Shown here in pieces: positions 50,250 to 57,919 of a stretch of DNA of 58,870 nt. The position numbers and the translations under genes were made by a program. Below the pieces are notes generated by a model. That model did not search any database, had not been told where the DNA came from, and was given only the letters and a program-made list of their open reading frames with translations. Source of the DNA: Patescibacteria group bacterium (GTDB lineage: Bacteria; Patescibacteriota; Patescibacteriia; 2-12-FULL-60-25); assembly GCA_018063105.1 (NCBI GenBank), contig JAGOQX010000004.1, positions 1 to 58,870 on the forward strand, in the 5' to 3' direction. Each line of letters opens with the position of its first letter. Position 1 is the stretch's first letter.

Positions 50250-50280
50250 AAAACCGCGATAGCCGTTCTATCGCGGTTTT
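50250..50280. terminator. Perfect hairpin with A4/T4 flanks in a divergent intergenic region
   Basis: AAAACCGCGATAG (50250-50262) and CTATCGCGGTTTT (50268-50280) pair over 13 bp. Both neighbouring genes start away from it, so it would end either an unannotated short transcript or read-through. Confidence 0.8.
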
Positions 50281-50312
50281 GTATTGGTAAAAATCTGATC
50301 CAACTGAACGAC

Positions 50313-50350
50313 TTGACAGATGTTTTACTTAGTGTATATACTGACACTAA
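50313..50350 (+). promoter_or_regulatory. pnuC promoter with overlapping dyad operator
   Basis: TTGACA (50313-50318), 18 bases, TATACT (50337-50342). A perfect 7-bp dyad TTAGTGT-N8-ACACTAA (50329-50350) covers the -10 box, so a bound protein would block initiation. The operon's third gene encodes an NrtR-type regulator, the obvious candidate. Confidence 0.75.
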
Positions 50351-50371
50351 CTAATACATCTAATCCGTTAT

Positions 50372-51034
50372 ATGAAGAAACTCCTCTACACTCTCGCTGT
50401 CCTCATCTCAGCTCTCTTACTCATTGCCACCTGGTTTACATGGATCCCATTCAACATGATTGAAATGCTAGGGTTTGTCAGTGGTGGCTGGACCGTCTGG
50501 CTCACGGTCAAAGAGAACGTCTGGAACTGGCCAATTGGAATCGCGAATTCCGCCTTCTTCCTGGTCCTCTTCCTCCGATCCGGCCTCTATGCAGACTCAG
50601 GTCTCCAGGTGTTCTATATCGTCCTCGGACTCCTCGGATGGTACTGGTGGCTGTATGGCGGCAAAGATCGCACGCAACTCAACGTGCAACACGCCAGCGC
50701 AAAAACGCTCATCGCTCTCGCGGCGATCATCATGATCGCAACCTGGCCGTTCGCCATCTACCTTCGCAGCATTCAAGATGCCGCCCCATTCCTAGATGCA
50801 CTCACCACAGTCCTCAGCCTTGTCGCGCAATACCTTCTTACAAAAAAATACATAGAGAATTGGTACATCTGGATGTTTGTCGACGTCATCTACATCGGCC
50901 TCTATATCTACAAGCAATTAAACCTGACCGCAGTCCTTTACTTCATCTTCTTGTGCATGTGCGTCCGAGGATTCATCGAATGGCGTCAAACCCTTCATTC
51001 ATCTACAACACCCGAACACAACGGATATGTTTAA
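50372..51034 (+). CDS. pnuC: PnuC-type nicotinamide riboside transporter
   Basis: The protein has 220 residues with seven or eight TMs. PnuC features: the early helix with FVSGGWTVWLTVKENVWNWP, then IGIANSAFFLVLFLRSGLYA, LLGWYWWLYGG, and TKKYIENWYIWMFVDVIYIG near the end. PnuC moves nicotinamide riboside down its gradient, pulled by phosphorylation through the RNK domain of NadR, the next gene. They overlap by 8 bases. The promoter and dyad lie directly upstream. Confidence 0.94.
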   Translation: MKKLLYTLAVLISALLLIATWFTWIPFNMIEMLGFVSGGWTVWLTVKENVWNWPIGIANSAFFLVLFLRSGLYADSGLQVFYIVLGLLGWYWWLYGGKDRTQLNVQHASAKTLIALAAIIMIATWPFAIYLRSIQDAAPFLDALTTVLSLVAQYLLTKKYIENWYIWMFVDVIYIGLYIYKQLNLTAVLYFIFLCMCVRGFIEWRQTLHSSTTPEHNGYV

Positions 51035-52019
51035 ATTTAAACGCGGACTCGTCATCGGAAAATTCTATCCACCACATCGAGGTCACAAATATTTGATCGA
51101 TACGGCAAAATCTCACTGCGAACAGCTCACTGTCATCCTCTGCTGGAAACCCACCGAAACGATCTCTGGACTTCAACGTACTCATTGGCTTCAAACAATT
51201 CATCCTGATATTCATGTCAAAGTCATAGAAGACAATAAACTCGCTGATGATGATTCGGCCGGATGGGCGGCATTCACGATCAAAGTCCTCGGGTACGTTC
51301 CTGATGCAGTCTTCACCTCAGAAGCATACGGTGATCCATACGCCTCGTTCATGGGGACAACACATATCTTGGTAGACAAACAAAGAACATTCATCCCAAT
51401 CTCTGCAACCATCGTACGAAAAGACCCGCTTGCCTCCGCCCAATTTCTTGAACCGTGCGTTCGAGCATACTTTGCCAGACGCGTCTGCGTGCTTGGCGCA
51501 GAATCCACAGGAACAACCACATTGGCGCGTGATCTTGGCGAACAATACAAGACGGTCTGGATTCCTGAGTACGGAAGGATGTATAGTGAGGGCAAACTCA
51601 AAGCCGGCCCAGAAGCAGAATGGCGCAGCGAAGAGTTTTTGCACATCGCCCGTCAACAAGCTGCCATCGAAGACAAACTCGCTGAATCATCAAACGGCCT
51701 TGTCATCTGCGACACAGACCCGTTTGCCACCAGCATTTGGCACGAACGATACATGGAAAAGCCTCTGCCAGAATTAGATCAGTTTGCCGATGACCGTAGA
51801 TACGATCTCTACATCGTAACCGGCGATGAGATTCCATTCGTCCAAGACGGAACACGTGACGGAGAGCATATTCGCCACAACATGCATCAACGGTTCATCG
51901 AAAAATTAACGCAGCATCATAAACCATTCATCGTCGTAACCGGCAATCGAGAAGAGCGCCTTCAAACAGCCAGCGCTGCCATCAACAAGATTCTCATCAC
52001 GCCCTATGCCAACACCTGA
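51027..52019 (+). CDS. nadR: NadR: NMN adenylyltransferase fused to ribosylnicotinamide kinase
   Basis: The protein has 330 residues. The N-terminal nucleotidyltransferase has GKFYPPHRGH (residues 11-20) and ISATIVRKDP. The C-terminal P-loop kinase has LGAESTGTTTLARDL near 157, and IPEYGRMY and DTDPFATSIW. It phosphorylates nicotinamide riboside to NMN and adenylylates it to NAD. The helix-turn-helix of E. coli NadR is absent; regulation seems to have moved to the NrtR protein encoded next. It overlaps pnuC and nrtR (14 bases). Confidence 0.95.
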   Translation: MFKFKRGLVIGKFYPPHRGHKYLIDTAKSHCEQLTVILCWKPTETISGLQRTHWLQTIHPDIHVKVIEDNKLADDDSAGWAAFTIKVLGYVPDAVFTSEAYGDPYASFMGTTHILVDKQRTFIPISATIVRKDPLASAQFLEPCVRAYFARRVCVLGAESTGTTTLARDLGEQYKTVWIPEYGRMYSEGKLKAGPEAEWRSEEFLHIARQQAAIEDKLAESSNGLVICDTDPFATSIWHERYMEKPLPELDQFADDRRYDLYIVTGDEIPFVQDGTRDGEHIRHNMHQRFIEKLTQHHKPFIVVTGNREERLQTASAAINKILITPYANT

Positions 52020-52650
52020 TCTCAAATTCGCAGTCCTCGCAACCGACATCACCATTTTCACCATTCAAAATGGCGAGTTACGAATCCTCCTCATCCCCGT
52101 ACACATCCCACCCTTCTTTCAGCACATGCAAGGGCTCCCAGGCGGCTTAATCAAACCAGATGAAACAGCGGATGATTCCGCACTCCGACATATTAACGGC
52201 AAAACTGGCTTGCATATTACATCCATCAAACAGCTCTCCACATTCAGCGCCATCAAACGCGATCCTCGAGGAAGAGTTGTATCAGTAGCCTATCTCGCAT
52301 TCGTCCCAGAAGAGCAAGCAAAAAAAGTCACGCTCGTCGAGGGTGCGACATGGGTCAACGCACTACGGCTTCCAAGGCTCGCATATGATCACAATGAAAT
52401 CGCCAAAAAAGCACTCGAAGTTCTCCGCGACGAGCTCTGGTATTCAAACCTCAAACAATCCATCCTCCCAACCAAATTCACCCTAAGCGAAATGCAATCC
52501 GCATTCGACGTCATTCTCCATTCCACATCCGACAAACGAAACTTTCGCAAAAAAGTTGCAAGCCTAGATATTGTGAAAAAAGTCGCGGGAAAAAAGATGG
52601 ATGGGGCACACCGGCCGGCGGAATTGTATACGTTTAAGACAAACCGATAA
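52006..52650 (+). CDS. nrtR: NrtR-type Nudix-fold transcriptional regulator
   Basis: The protein has 214 residues. The N-terminal Nudix fold (LKFAVLATDITIFTIQNGEL, GLPGGLIKPDETADDSALRH) has a broken Nudix box: the REUxEExG positions read RHINGKTG, so hydrolysis is unlikely. The C-terminal part (about 150-214: FTLSEMQSAFDVILH, NFRKKVASLDIVKKV, HRPAELYTFK) is the winged helix of NrtR. These sense ADP-ribose or related NAD metabolites and repress NAD genes. It probably binds the dyad at 50329-50350, so the operon regulates itself. Confidence 0.9.
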   Translation: MPTPDLKFAVLATDITIFTIQNGELRILLIPVHIPPFFQHMQGLPGGLIKPDETADDSALRHINGKTGLHITSIKQLSTFSAIKRDPRGRVVSVAYLAFVPEEQAKKVTLVEGATWVNALRLPRLAYDHNEIAKKALEVLRDELWYSNLKQSILPTKFTLSEMQSAFDVILHSTSDKRNFRKKVASLDIVKKVAGKKMDGAHRPAELYTFKTNR

Positions 52651-52897
52651 AATGTCGCATCTGTTTTTCTAAAAATTTCCTACCAGAACCGCTTTTCAAA
52701 AACTTCTCTCGGCCTAATGCGTTAAGTTTATGCAGATATGCTTCGTAATAGATCAAGATAAAAGGCCGGCGTACATACGTTGAGATATTCTTCCCTGAAT
52801 TATGGTCTAGCAAACGTCGATGAACGTCTTCAGTGTAACCAATATACCAACCACCATCGAGCAGACTTTTTAGGAGATAGACGAAGTACATATCCAT
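52634..52897 (-). CDS. GIY-YIG domain protein
   Basis: The protein has 87 residues from the ATG at 52897 (MDMYFVYLLKS); an ATG two codons later is equally possible. The first GIY strand reads FVYLLKSLLDGGW, then YIGYTEDVHRRLLDHNSGKN with the catalytic Arg region, and RRPFILIYYEAY with the metal-binding Glu. It is a small stand-alone UvrC-type nuclease domain of the YhbQ kind. Its 3' end overlaps nrtR by 17 bases on the other strand. Confidence 0.9.
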   Translation of the reverse strand: MDMYFVYLLKSLLDGGWYIGYTEDVHRRLLDHNSGKNISTYVRRPFILIYYEAYLHKLNALGREKFLKSGSGRKFLEKQMRHFIGLS

Positions 52898-52963
52898 ACC
52901 GCTGCCATAGATCGAGAGGATTGTCAACTTGTTCGTAATTCAAAAAAAATACACTCCTAAAAA

Positions 52964-53050
52964 GGCTGTGCCACGTGAACCCTCGCACACGGAGCCCCGT
53001 AAAGCGCACCAAGTGAATGTTTCTCTTGCGCCACGGGGCACGTAAAAACC
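52964..53050 (-). repeat. Structured trailer repeat, copy 2
   Basis: On the minus strand this runs TTTTTACGTGCCCCG, TGGCGCAA, ATTCAC, GGTGCGCTTTACGGGGC, then TTCACGTGGCACAGCC, the same blocks and order as 9137-9259. GCCCCGT pairs with ACGGGGC and GCGCA with TGCGC, giving a hairpin. As in copy 1 it lies directly 3' of a stable-RNA end on the same strand. Confidence 0.7.
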
Positions 53051-53076
53051 CTCGTTTGTGCGAGGGTTTTTACGTG
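53039..53076 (-). terminator. Hairpin after the tRNA-Ser fragment
   Basis: CACGTAAAAACCCTCG (53039-53054) and its complement at 53061-53076 form a perfect 16-bp stem with a 6-base loop, starting inside the CCA end. It matches the trailer style of tmRNA and tRNA-Arg. Confidence 0.75.
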
Positions 53077-53100
53077 GCGGAGAGGGAGGGATTCGAACCC
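53075..53100 (-). other. tRNA-Ser 3'-end fragment, candidate attachment site
   Basis: The minus strand reads GGG, TTCGAAT, CCCTC, CCTCTCC, G, CCA: T-loop, 3' T-stem, acceptor strand, discriminator G and CCA of a tRNA whose 5' acceptor would be GGAGAGG, as in tRNA-Ser. Upstream of the GGG the pairing fails (TT opposite TC) and no D or anticodon arm exists. A 3'-end fragment joined to a native-looking trailer is what integration into a tRNA gene leaves at one end. Confidence 0.7.
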
Positions 53101-53253
53101 AAGCGGATGGATGACGGAATATCGCTCAACACCGCGAAGAAGTTGGCAACGAGGACAAGATGCAATAAGAACGTGAACACTCGCAAAATAGCAGGAAAAA
53201 TCTCTAATTAAATAAGCATGGGCAACCGGTAGGCAACGGAATGGGAAGGCATG

Positions 53254-53279
53254 CAAAACCCCTCGTGAGAGGGGTTTTG
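53254..53279. terminator. Bidirectional terminator
   Basis: CAAAACCCCTC (53254-53264) and GAGGGGTTTTG (53269-53279) around GTGA. It ends the minus-strand cassette whose last stop is at 53282. Confidence 0.9.
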
Positions 53280-53281
53280 TG

Positions 53282-53929
53282 TTACGTCTTTCTGATCTTC
53301 CTTGATTCGTCTCCGAGACAAACTTGATGCTTCAGATTCCACCAAAGATGCCGAGCGTCAAATAATGCATCAGGATTGGACGAGCTGGCCATCAAACGCC
53401 TCAAATGTGTTTTACCGACCTCTTGTGATCGTTGGTAGGCTTCGCCCGCAGAACGTCCTTTAAGCAGGCCTAGAGGCACCTGATTCGACATTTCCATGAA
53501 TGGTTTTGCCCGATCATCTTCAAGGGGTCTATGCCATTTTTCGTGCTGCTGAACAAACACAAACTTGTCGTCGTAACCGATGAATGTTGAACCGGCGTTC
53601 TGGGCAACCTTCTGCCCAAGCTCTTTCGCGGCGTCACATGAAACGGCGTATGTCACCCTTCCAGCCAATAGTTCATCGTTATCTCCGAGTGTAACCAACG
53701 GTTCATCATCATGACCCGTAACACATTCCTCGTTGCCATGACCTTGTAATACGACCAACTCCGGATCGAGCTTTTCAACCCGTCCTTCAAAGTCTTTACG
53801 ATTCGCTTTTTCTCGATACAGATCAACGCACTGATAATTGGCGGATTTCGCAGCTTCAATTACGGCCTCGCTCCAAGCGGAAATATATCTTGTCGTTGGA
53901 TCATGTTCTGGCCGCGTTATGATCATCAT
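53282..53929 (-). CDS. Caspase-like (HG...C dyad) protein of a three-gene cassette
   Basis: The protein has 215 residues from the ATG at 53929, which overlaps the upstream stop. Residues about 55-125 have the caspase/CHAT-like core: a strand ending in LVVLQGHGNEE (His64-Gly65), then VTYAVSCDAAKELG (Cys98), then GSTFIGYDDKFVF. The His-Gly and Ser-Cys spacing and the following Gly-Tyr strand are those of clan CD proteases. The N-terminal strand/helix (MMIITRPEHDPTTRY) fits the same fold. Clan CD proteases in defence islands often act as death effectors; here that is inference from fold and position beside a restriction system. Confidence 0.7.
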   Translation of the reverse strand: MMIITRPEHDPTTRYISAWSEAVIEAAKSANYQCVDLYREKANRKDFEGRVEKLDPELVVLQGHGNEECVTGHDDEPLVTLGDNDELLAGRVTYAVSCDAAKELGQKVAQNAGSTFIGYDDKFVFVQQHEKWHRPLEDDRAKPFMEMSNQVPLGLLKGRSAGEAYQRSQEVGKTHLRRLMASSSNPDALFDARHLWWNLKHQVCLGDESRKIRKT

Positions 53930-54159
53930 ACTTCCGCTGCCTCTTTCCAAGAACGCAACCACTCCATTTCAATTTCTTCAATCTTTCTACCGATTTCATC
54001 ACCTTGTTCAACGTGTCGAATCATCTCGTCACGCACAAAACTCCCATCCGATCCAATGGAGACGGATGTATCCGGAGAAAGTATCGATAGACGCGCGAGA
54101 ACTAATTTACGGATCTCGTCGTCTAAAGACATTTCCGCGTTTCGTGGTTCATTCGACAT
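53926..54159 (-). CDS. Small acidic helical protein of the cassette
   Basis: The protein has 77 residues from the ATG at 54159. It is helical and acidic: LVLARLSILSPDTSVSIGSD, then GSFVRDEMIRHVEQGDEIGR and EEIEMEWLRSWKEA. The pattern IGSDGSFVRDEMIRHVEQGD resembles a small family I recall near similar protease-like genes, but I cannot name it. The stop overlaps the caspase-like start (ATGA), so the two are coupled; an adaptor or inhibitor role is a guess. Confidence 0.65.
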   Translation of the reverse strand: MSNEPRNAEMSLDDEIRKLVLARLSILSPDTSVSIGSDGSFVRDEMIRHVEQGDEIGRKIEEIEMEWLRSWKEAAEV

Positions 54160-54163
54160 ATCA

Positions 54164-54349
54164 TTAAATAACACCCAGCAATGCCAATTTCTCTAAAATC
54201 TTAATTGAGAGCTGAGCATCATTCTCAACTTCAATATATGCCACTTCCCAAGTGATCGGCCCCTCGGGATCCAATGATAAGACAATTTCTTTCCGAGCGC
54301 CAAGTGGCAAAGTCGAGTAGACTTTGAGAAAACGCGCTTTTAGTTCCAT
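54164..54349 (-). CDS. 61-residue protein of the cassette
   Basis: The protein has 61 residues: MELKARFLKVYSTLPLGARK, then EIVLSLDPEGPITWEVAYIE, then a helix KILEKLALLG. It forms one compact alpha/beta unit with no TM. No family name is known to me. It is first in the three-gene cassette, 4 bases before the 77-residue gene. The regular spacing and coding-like composition argue that it is real despite its size. Confidence 0.65.
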   Translation of the reverse strand: MELKARFLKVYSTLPLGARKEIVLSLDPEGPITWEVAYIEVENDAQLSIKILEKLALLGVI

Positions 54350-54713
54350 AGAGAGAATTTAGCATCATTGCACCCACTTTTCCATGGGTACCAAAATCCC
54401 CAATCCTATCCCGAGGGAATGCGGCTATAGACGCCACAGTTCGGATTGAGGGTGATTCTATGGTTAATTTACCGAAAGAGACCATTTTGGTCAAAGGGAT
54501 CTCCACCGTTTTCGCCACAATGGCAGAGAATGTCCATTCACGTAAAATTGCCGTTTATTAGTGAATAGACCCATTAAAATGGTCTCCATTCACTAAAAGT
54601 TTTTCCATTTTAGCCAAATTTTGGGTTTTTAGGTTTTTAACCTAAGTTTTGGAGTTTTGTGTTAAATAAAATGAGCTGCAGATATAACGGCAACTCATTC
54701 TATCCAGCTTCAG
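54350..54713. other. Gene-free AT-rich stretch upstream of the cassette
   Basis: No gene is supported here. A frame reading MAKTVEIPLTKMVSFGK overlaps the 61-residue gene and is not favoured. The stretch contains GACC-attt-GGTC at 54480-54492, a large inverted repeat at 54559-54595, and AT-rich sequence up to the 48-residue gene. Presumably it carries the cassette promoter. Confidence 0.5.
54559..54595. repeat. Large inverted repeat
   Basis: TAGTGAAT and ATTCACTA (8 bp) enclose AGACC-C-ATT and AAT-GGTCT, giving a nearly continuous 16-bp hairpin with a two-base loop. No T-run follows in either direction. AAAATGGTCTC in its right arm is complementary to GAGACCATTTT at 54478-54488. Confidence 0.6.
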
Positions 54714-54860
54714 CTAACGCTTTTTCTTAGAACGCCCGCCCCGTGCTTGCGAAAGCGCGCTTCCGGCGATTTTCTTCGTTTTCGATGAAGTTTTGCCCGA
54801 AAGCAACGCTTTCGATGCGGTCGTTGCAACTTTTCTACTTGTTTGTTTTTTATTTGGCAT
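54714..54860 (-). CDS. 48-residue basic Ser/Lys/Ala-rich protein
   Basis: The minus strand encodes MPNKKQTSRKVATTASKALL and ends GGRSKKKR, 48 residues in all, below usual size cut-offs. AAAGGAGGTG (54878-54869) at ideal distance is the strongest ribosome binding site in the window, so translation is very likely. The Lys/Ser/Thr-rich sequence with central KTKKIAGSALSQARGG suggests nucleic-acid binding. I recall similar short proteins near hsdR genes but cannot name a family. It lies 24 bases after hsdR on the same strand. Confidence 0.75.
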   Translation of the reverse strand: MPNKKQTSRKVATTASKALLSGKTSSKTKKIAGSALSQARGGRSKKKR

Positions 54861-54883
54861 ATTATTTCACCTCCTTTCAATTG

Positions 54884-57800
54884 CTAGGCGTAAGCTGGTG
54901 CATATTCCCTATAAACCCGCACCGTCTCTTGGTAGATGCAATCGATCAGTCTTTCAGTCTGCTGTTGCTGGACGATGCCTCGTTGGATCAAAAGCAGCCG
55001 GACGTTCTGCCTAATTCTTGCCTTGATAGTTTCATTGTTCGTCCAATCAATCGTAAGGTCACGCCGAATACGCTTCGTGAGATCTTTAACGAACTCTTGA
55101 ATGTTTATACCCGCATTCTTAAGATCTGGATCGGCAGCCAAGGTATCGTAGAATGTGATTTCCTCTCCGGATAAGCCCAGTGCCTGACCCTCTTGGTCAA
55201 GCCTCTTTATTTCATCGGCGATCTCTAGCAGCTTTTTAATGATTTCGGCCGAGCTAATGACATTGTTTTCGTATTTTTCAATCAACTCAGTCAACATCGT
55301 TAGCATCGTCTCATAACGTGCCTTATTCGTACGCATGCGAGTGACAATCTCCTGATCAAGCAGCTTACGAACCGTATCAACAGCTAAGTTTTGGTATTGT
55401 GATTTCTTGATCTCCTCCTTGAATTTCTCGTCAAAGATAGAGACGCTCTTTCTCTCACCTTGTGTTGAGAATAGATCAATAATCTTTTCTGCTCCGATCG
55501 CGCCATGAATCAGTGATCGAATTGCACTTTCCTTTTCCTCAGGAAATACCGTCTTAGGAACAACCGTCTGTTTATTGATACCTTCACGAACTGCCTGGAA
55601 AAATTGAACATCGCTAACAATATCCATCGCCGCCTGATTTGGCATGACGAGTGCATGTAGCTTGGAAAGTTTTCCGACAATCCCGATGTACTCCATCTTC
55701 TTCTCGTCAGACAGAACTCCATCCTTTGAAATAATCTCGTTTATGCAAGCTTGGAGTAATTGGGATAATTCGCTTCCTTTGCTCTTTCTCCAACCCGAAT
55801 AATCAACGCCACCGAGCAAAGCTCGAGCCTGCCCATGCAGTTTATTCATCTCGCTGATAACTTCGTCCAGCGGCAAAAGAACGTCCCGCTGAATATCGGA
55901 GTCGTAGATAGAGAGTGCTGTCTTCAAGTTTTCAGCAATACCGATATAGTCGACAATTAATCCGCCCGGTTTATCTTTGAAGACGCGGTTCACGCGCGCG
56001 ATCGCTTGCATTAGCCCATGATTCTTCAAAGGTTTGTCCAAATACATCGTATGCAGGCATGGCACGTCAAAACCCGTAAGCCACATGTCACAAACGATAG
56101 CTATTTTGAGTGGATCATTCGTTTTTTTGAAGCGCTTTTCGAGAGCCTTCGTATCACGCTCTTTCTGAATTTCATTTGCAAATTCGTCGCTATTTGAAAT
56201 CACCACCGCGCATTCTGGTACACCCTTAATTTTTTGCAGCTCCTTATACATCGCGACCGCAATCCTTCGACTCATGGTAACGACCATCGCTTTGCCTTCG
56301 ATTGGATGGTTATTGAAGTGATATACAATATCCTTGGCAATTTGTTCGATGCGGCTGTCTGCTCCCACGATCTCTTCAAGCACAGCCCATTCCTTTCGAG
56401 CTTTCGCCTTTTCATCAACTACAATCTCGCCCAAAAGATAGTCGAGTTTTATGTCGATAAACTTATCAGCCAAATGCAAAGGCACGAGCCTACTTTCATA
56501 GAGAATATCTACTGTGGCTCCATCTTTTACTGATTGCCCGATCTTGTAGGAGCTCACCACATCGCCAAAGACAGACATCGTATCCTTGTCGTACTGTGAG
56601 ATAGGAGTTCCTGTAACGCCCAAGAAGCTGGCCTGTGGCAACGCTTGGCGAACATTGCCAGCAAGCATGCTGTATTGAGTGCGGTGTGCCTCATCCGCGA
56701 TAACAATCAGGTTCTCACGGTCGGTAAGAACATTTTTTGCATCCGGATCATCCTGAAACTTTTGGATCGTCGTAAAGATGAGCTCGCTACCAAGATGCGT
56801 TAAACGATCACGGAGATCCTTGATGCTCAATGCTCGCTTCGCAAGGGTACTGTAACCAGTTCTACCGAACGTCTTAAAGAGCTGATCGTCGAGATCTTCA
56901 CGATCTGTCAAAAAGACATACGCCGGACTCTTGAGTTCAGGAATTCGTTTTGATTTGTTCACATAGAAGACCATGGACAATGACTTACCAGAGCCCTGTG
57001 TATGCCAAAAAACACCAATCTTTCGATCCTGCTGGTCGCCAATCGCACGAACCGTGCTTTCTACTGTTTTATTCACCCCATAGTATTGATGGTACAAACA
57101 CATCTTTTTGGTATACGTGACCGCTTCGCCATCGCCATCAGCCTCAAACACAAAGAAGTTCTGGAGTACGTCCAAAAAGCGTTGCTTGTTGAATAATCCT
57201 TTCACAAGCACATCTAACTGACTCGCGTCTTTTGGAGCATCGTGTTCCGAATCAATGCCCTTCCAAGTACCGTATCGTTCCCATGAGGAAGAGATCGTCC
57301 CATGTTTCGCATTGACGAGATCGGATAATACAACGACCTGGTTAAACAAAAAGATCTTTGGTATCTCTTTTTTGTAGTATTCAACGTCTCTGAATGCCTC
57401 GCCGATATTCGCCGATTCACGAACAGCACTCTTCAATTCGAAAAGAGAAAGTGGCAGGCCGTTTACAAAAGCCACGCCATCGAGCCTGCAAACGGCATCA
57501 ATTCCTTTAACAGTAAATTGATTGACGAACAAATAATCGTTTCCTCCGGCATTCGTAAAATCAATCAGTTTAACAATTTCGGTTTTTTCTTCGCCGCTCT
57601 CTCGCCATGAATGCTTTTTCCCATCCGTGATCCAGCCATACACCTCCTTATTCCCAAGAATTGAGTCAGCATTGTTATAGTCGAGAATCTCTTTAGTGAC
57701 CGTCTCAGCCTGTTCGGATGGCAACTGCGGATTCAAACGACGAATAGCCCCAAGCAACCTGTCTTTCAATACGACAGTTCGAAAATCGTCGCGCTCAGCA

Positions 57801-57919
57801 CGTGGCTGTCCGGGATTGATATCGGGACCATAGATATATTCGTACCCCTGGTCTTTGAGCCAATCTATAAGAGATTGCTCGGTTAAGTTTTGCTCGTTGA
57901 GTGGGTTCATATGTTTCAT
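54884..57919 (-). CDS. hsdR: Type I restriction enzyme R subunit
   Basis: The protein has 1011 residues. The N-terminal nuclease has the PD-(D/E)xK core around RLDGVAFVNGLPLSLFELKS (Glu161, Lys163). The translocase follows: HTQGSGKS (308-314), LTDREDLDDQL, IADEAHRTQ (410-413), FLGVTGTPIS, TGFDVPCLHTMYLDKPLKNH and QAIARVNRVF. A helical C-terminus probably contacts HsdM. It cleaves foreign DNA after translocation when bound to HsdM/HsdS, which should lie to the right of the window. The start overlaps the upstream stop (ATGA); an ATG three codons later is an alternative. Confidence 0.96.
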   Translation of the reverse strand: MKHMNPLNEQNLTEQSLIDWLKDQGYEYIYGPDINPGQPRAERDDFRTVVLKDRLLGAIRRLNPQLPSEQAETVTKEILDYNNADSILGNKEVYGWITDGKKHSWRESGEEKTEIVKLIDFTNAGGNDYLFVNQFTVKGIDAVCRLDGVAFVNGLPLSLFELKSAVRESANIGEAFRDVEYYKKEIPKIFLFNQVVVLSDLVNAKHGTISSSWERYGTWKGIDSEHDAPKDASQLDVLVKGLFNKQRFLDVLQNFFVFEADGDGEAVTYTKKMCLYHQYYGVNKTVESTVRAIGDQQDRKIGVFWHTQGSGKSLSMVFYVNKSKRIPELKSPAYVFLTDREDLDDQLFKTFGRTGYSTLAKRALSIKDLRDRLTHLGSELIFTTIQKFQDDPDAKNVLTDRENLIVIADEAHRTQYSMLAGNVRQALPQASFLGVTGTPISQYDKDTMSVFGDVVSSYKIGQSVKDGATVDILYESRLVPLHLADKFIDIKLDYLLGEIVVDEKAKARKEWAVLEEIVGADSRIEQIAKDIVYHFNNHPIEGKAMVVTMSRRIAVAMYKELQKIKGVPECAVVISNSDEFANEIQKERDTKALEKRFKKTNDPLKIAIVCDMWLTGFDVPCLHTMYLDKPLKNHGLMQAIARVNRVFKDKPGGLIVDYIGIAENLKTALSIYDSDIQRDVLLPLDEVISEMNKLHGQARALLGGVDYSGWRKSKGSELSQLLQACINEIISKDGVLSDEKKMEYIGIVGKLSKLHALVMPNQAAMDIVSDVQFFQAVREGINKQTVVPKTVFPEEKESAIRSLIHGAIGAEKIIDLFSTQGERKSVSIFDEKFKEEIKKSQYQNLAVDTVRKLLDQEIVTRMRTNKARYETMLTMLTELIEKYENNVISSAEIIKKLLEIADEIKRLDQEGQALGLSGEEITFYDTLAADPDLKNAGINIQEFVKDLTKRIRRDLTIDWTNNETIKARIRQNVRLLLIQRGIVQQQQTERLIDCIYQETVRVYREYAPAYA

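Larger units (their letters stand above)
52928..53281. other. Gene-free stretch with RNA-trailer repeat, att-like site and terminator
   Basis: I see no gene here. From left to right it holds a T/A-rich start, trailer repeat copy 2, a 16-bp hairpin, the tRNA-Ser 3' fragment, about 150 bases of unassigned sequence (53101-53250) and a bidirectional terminator. Frames such as the one containing EREGFEP are antisense readings of the tRNA T-arm. Confidence 0.7.

Noticed and set aside
52006-52650. Calling the third NAD operon gene an active Nudix hydrolase
   Set aside because: The REUxEExG residues are lost (RHINGKTG) and a C-terminal winged helix typical of NrtR is present.
53017-53211. Frame containing EREGFEP near the island junction, possible integrase remnant
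   Set aside because: The GFEP stretch is the antisense reading of the tRNA T-arm, a well-known artefact. The rest has no tyrosine-recombinase motif.
54231-54518. Minus-strand frame starting MAKTVEIPLTK
   Set aside because: It overlaps the better supported 61-residue gene in another frame, starts at GTG without an SD and has no recognisable pattern in its second half.
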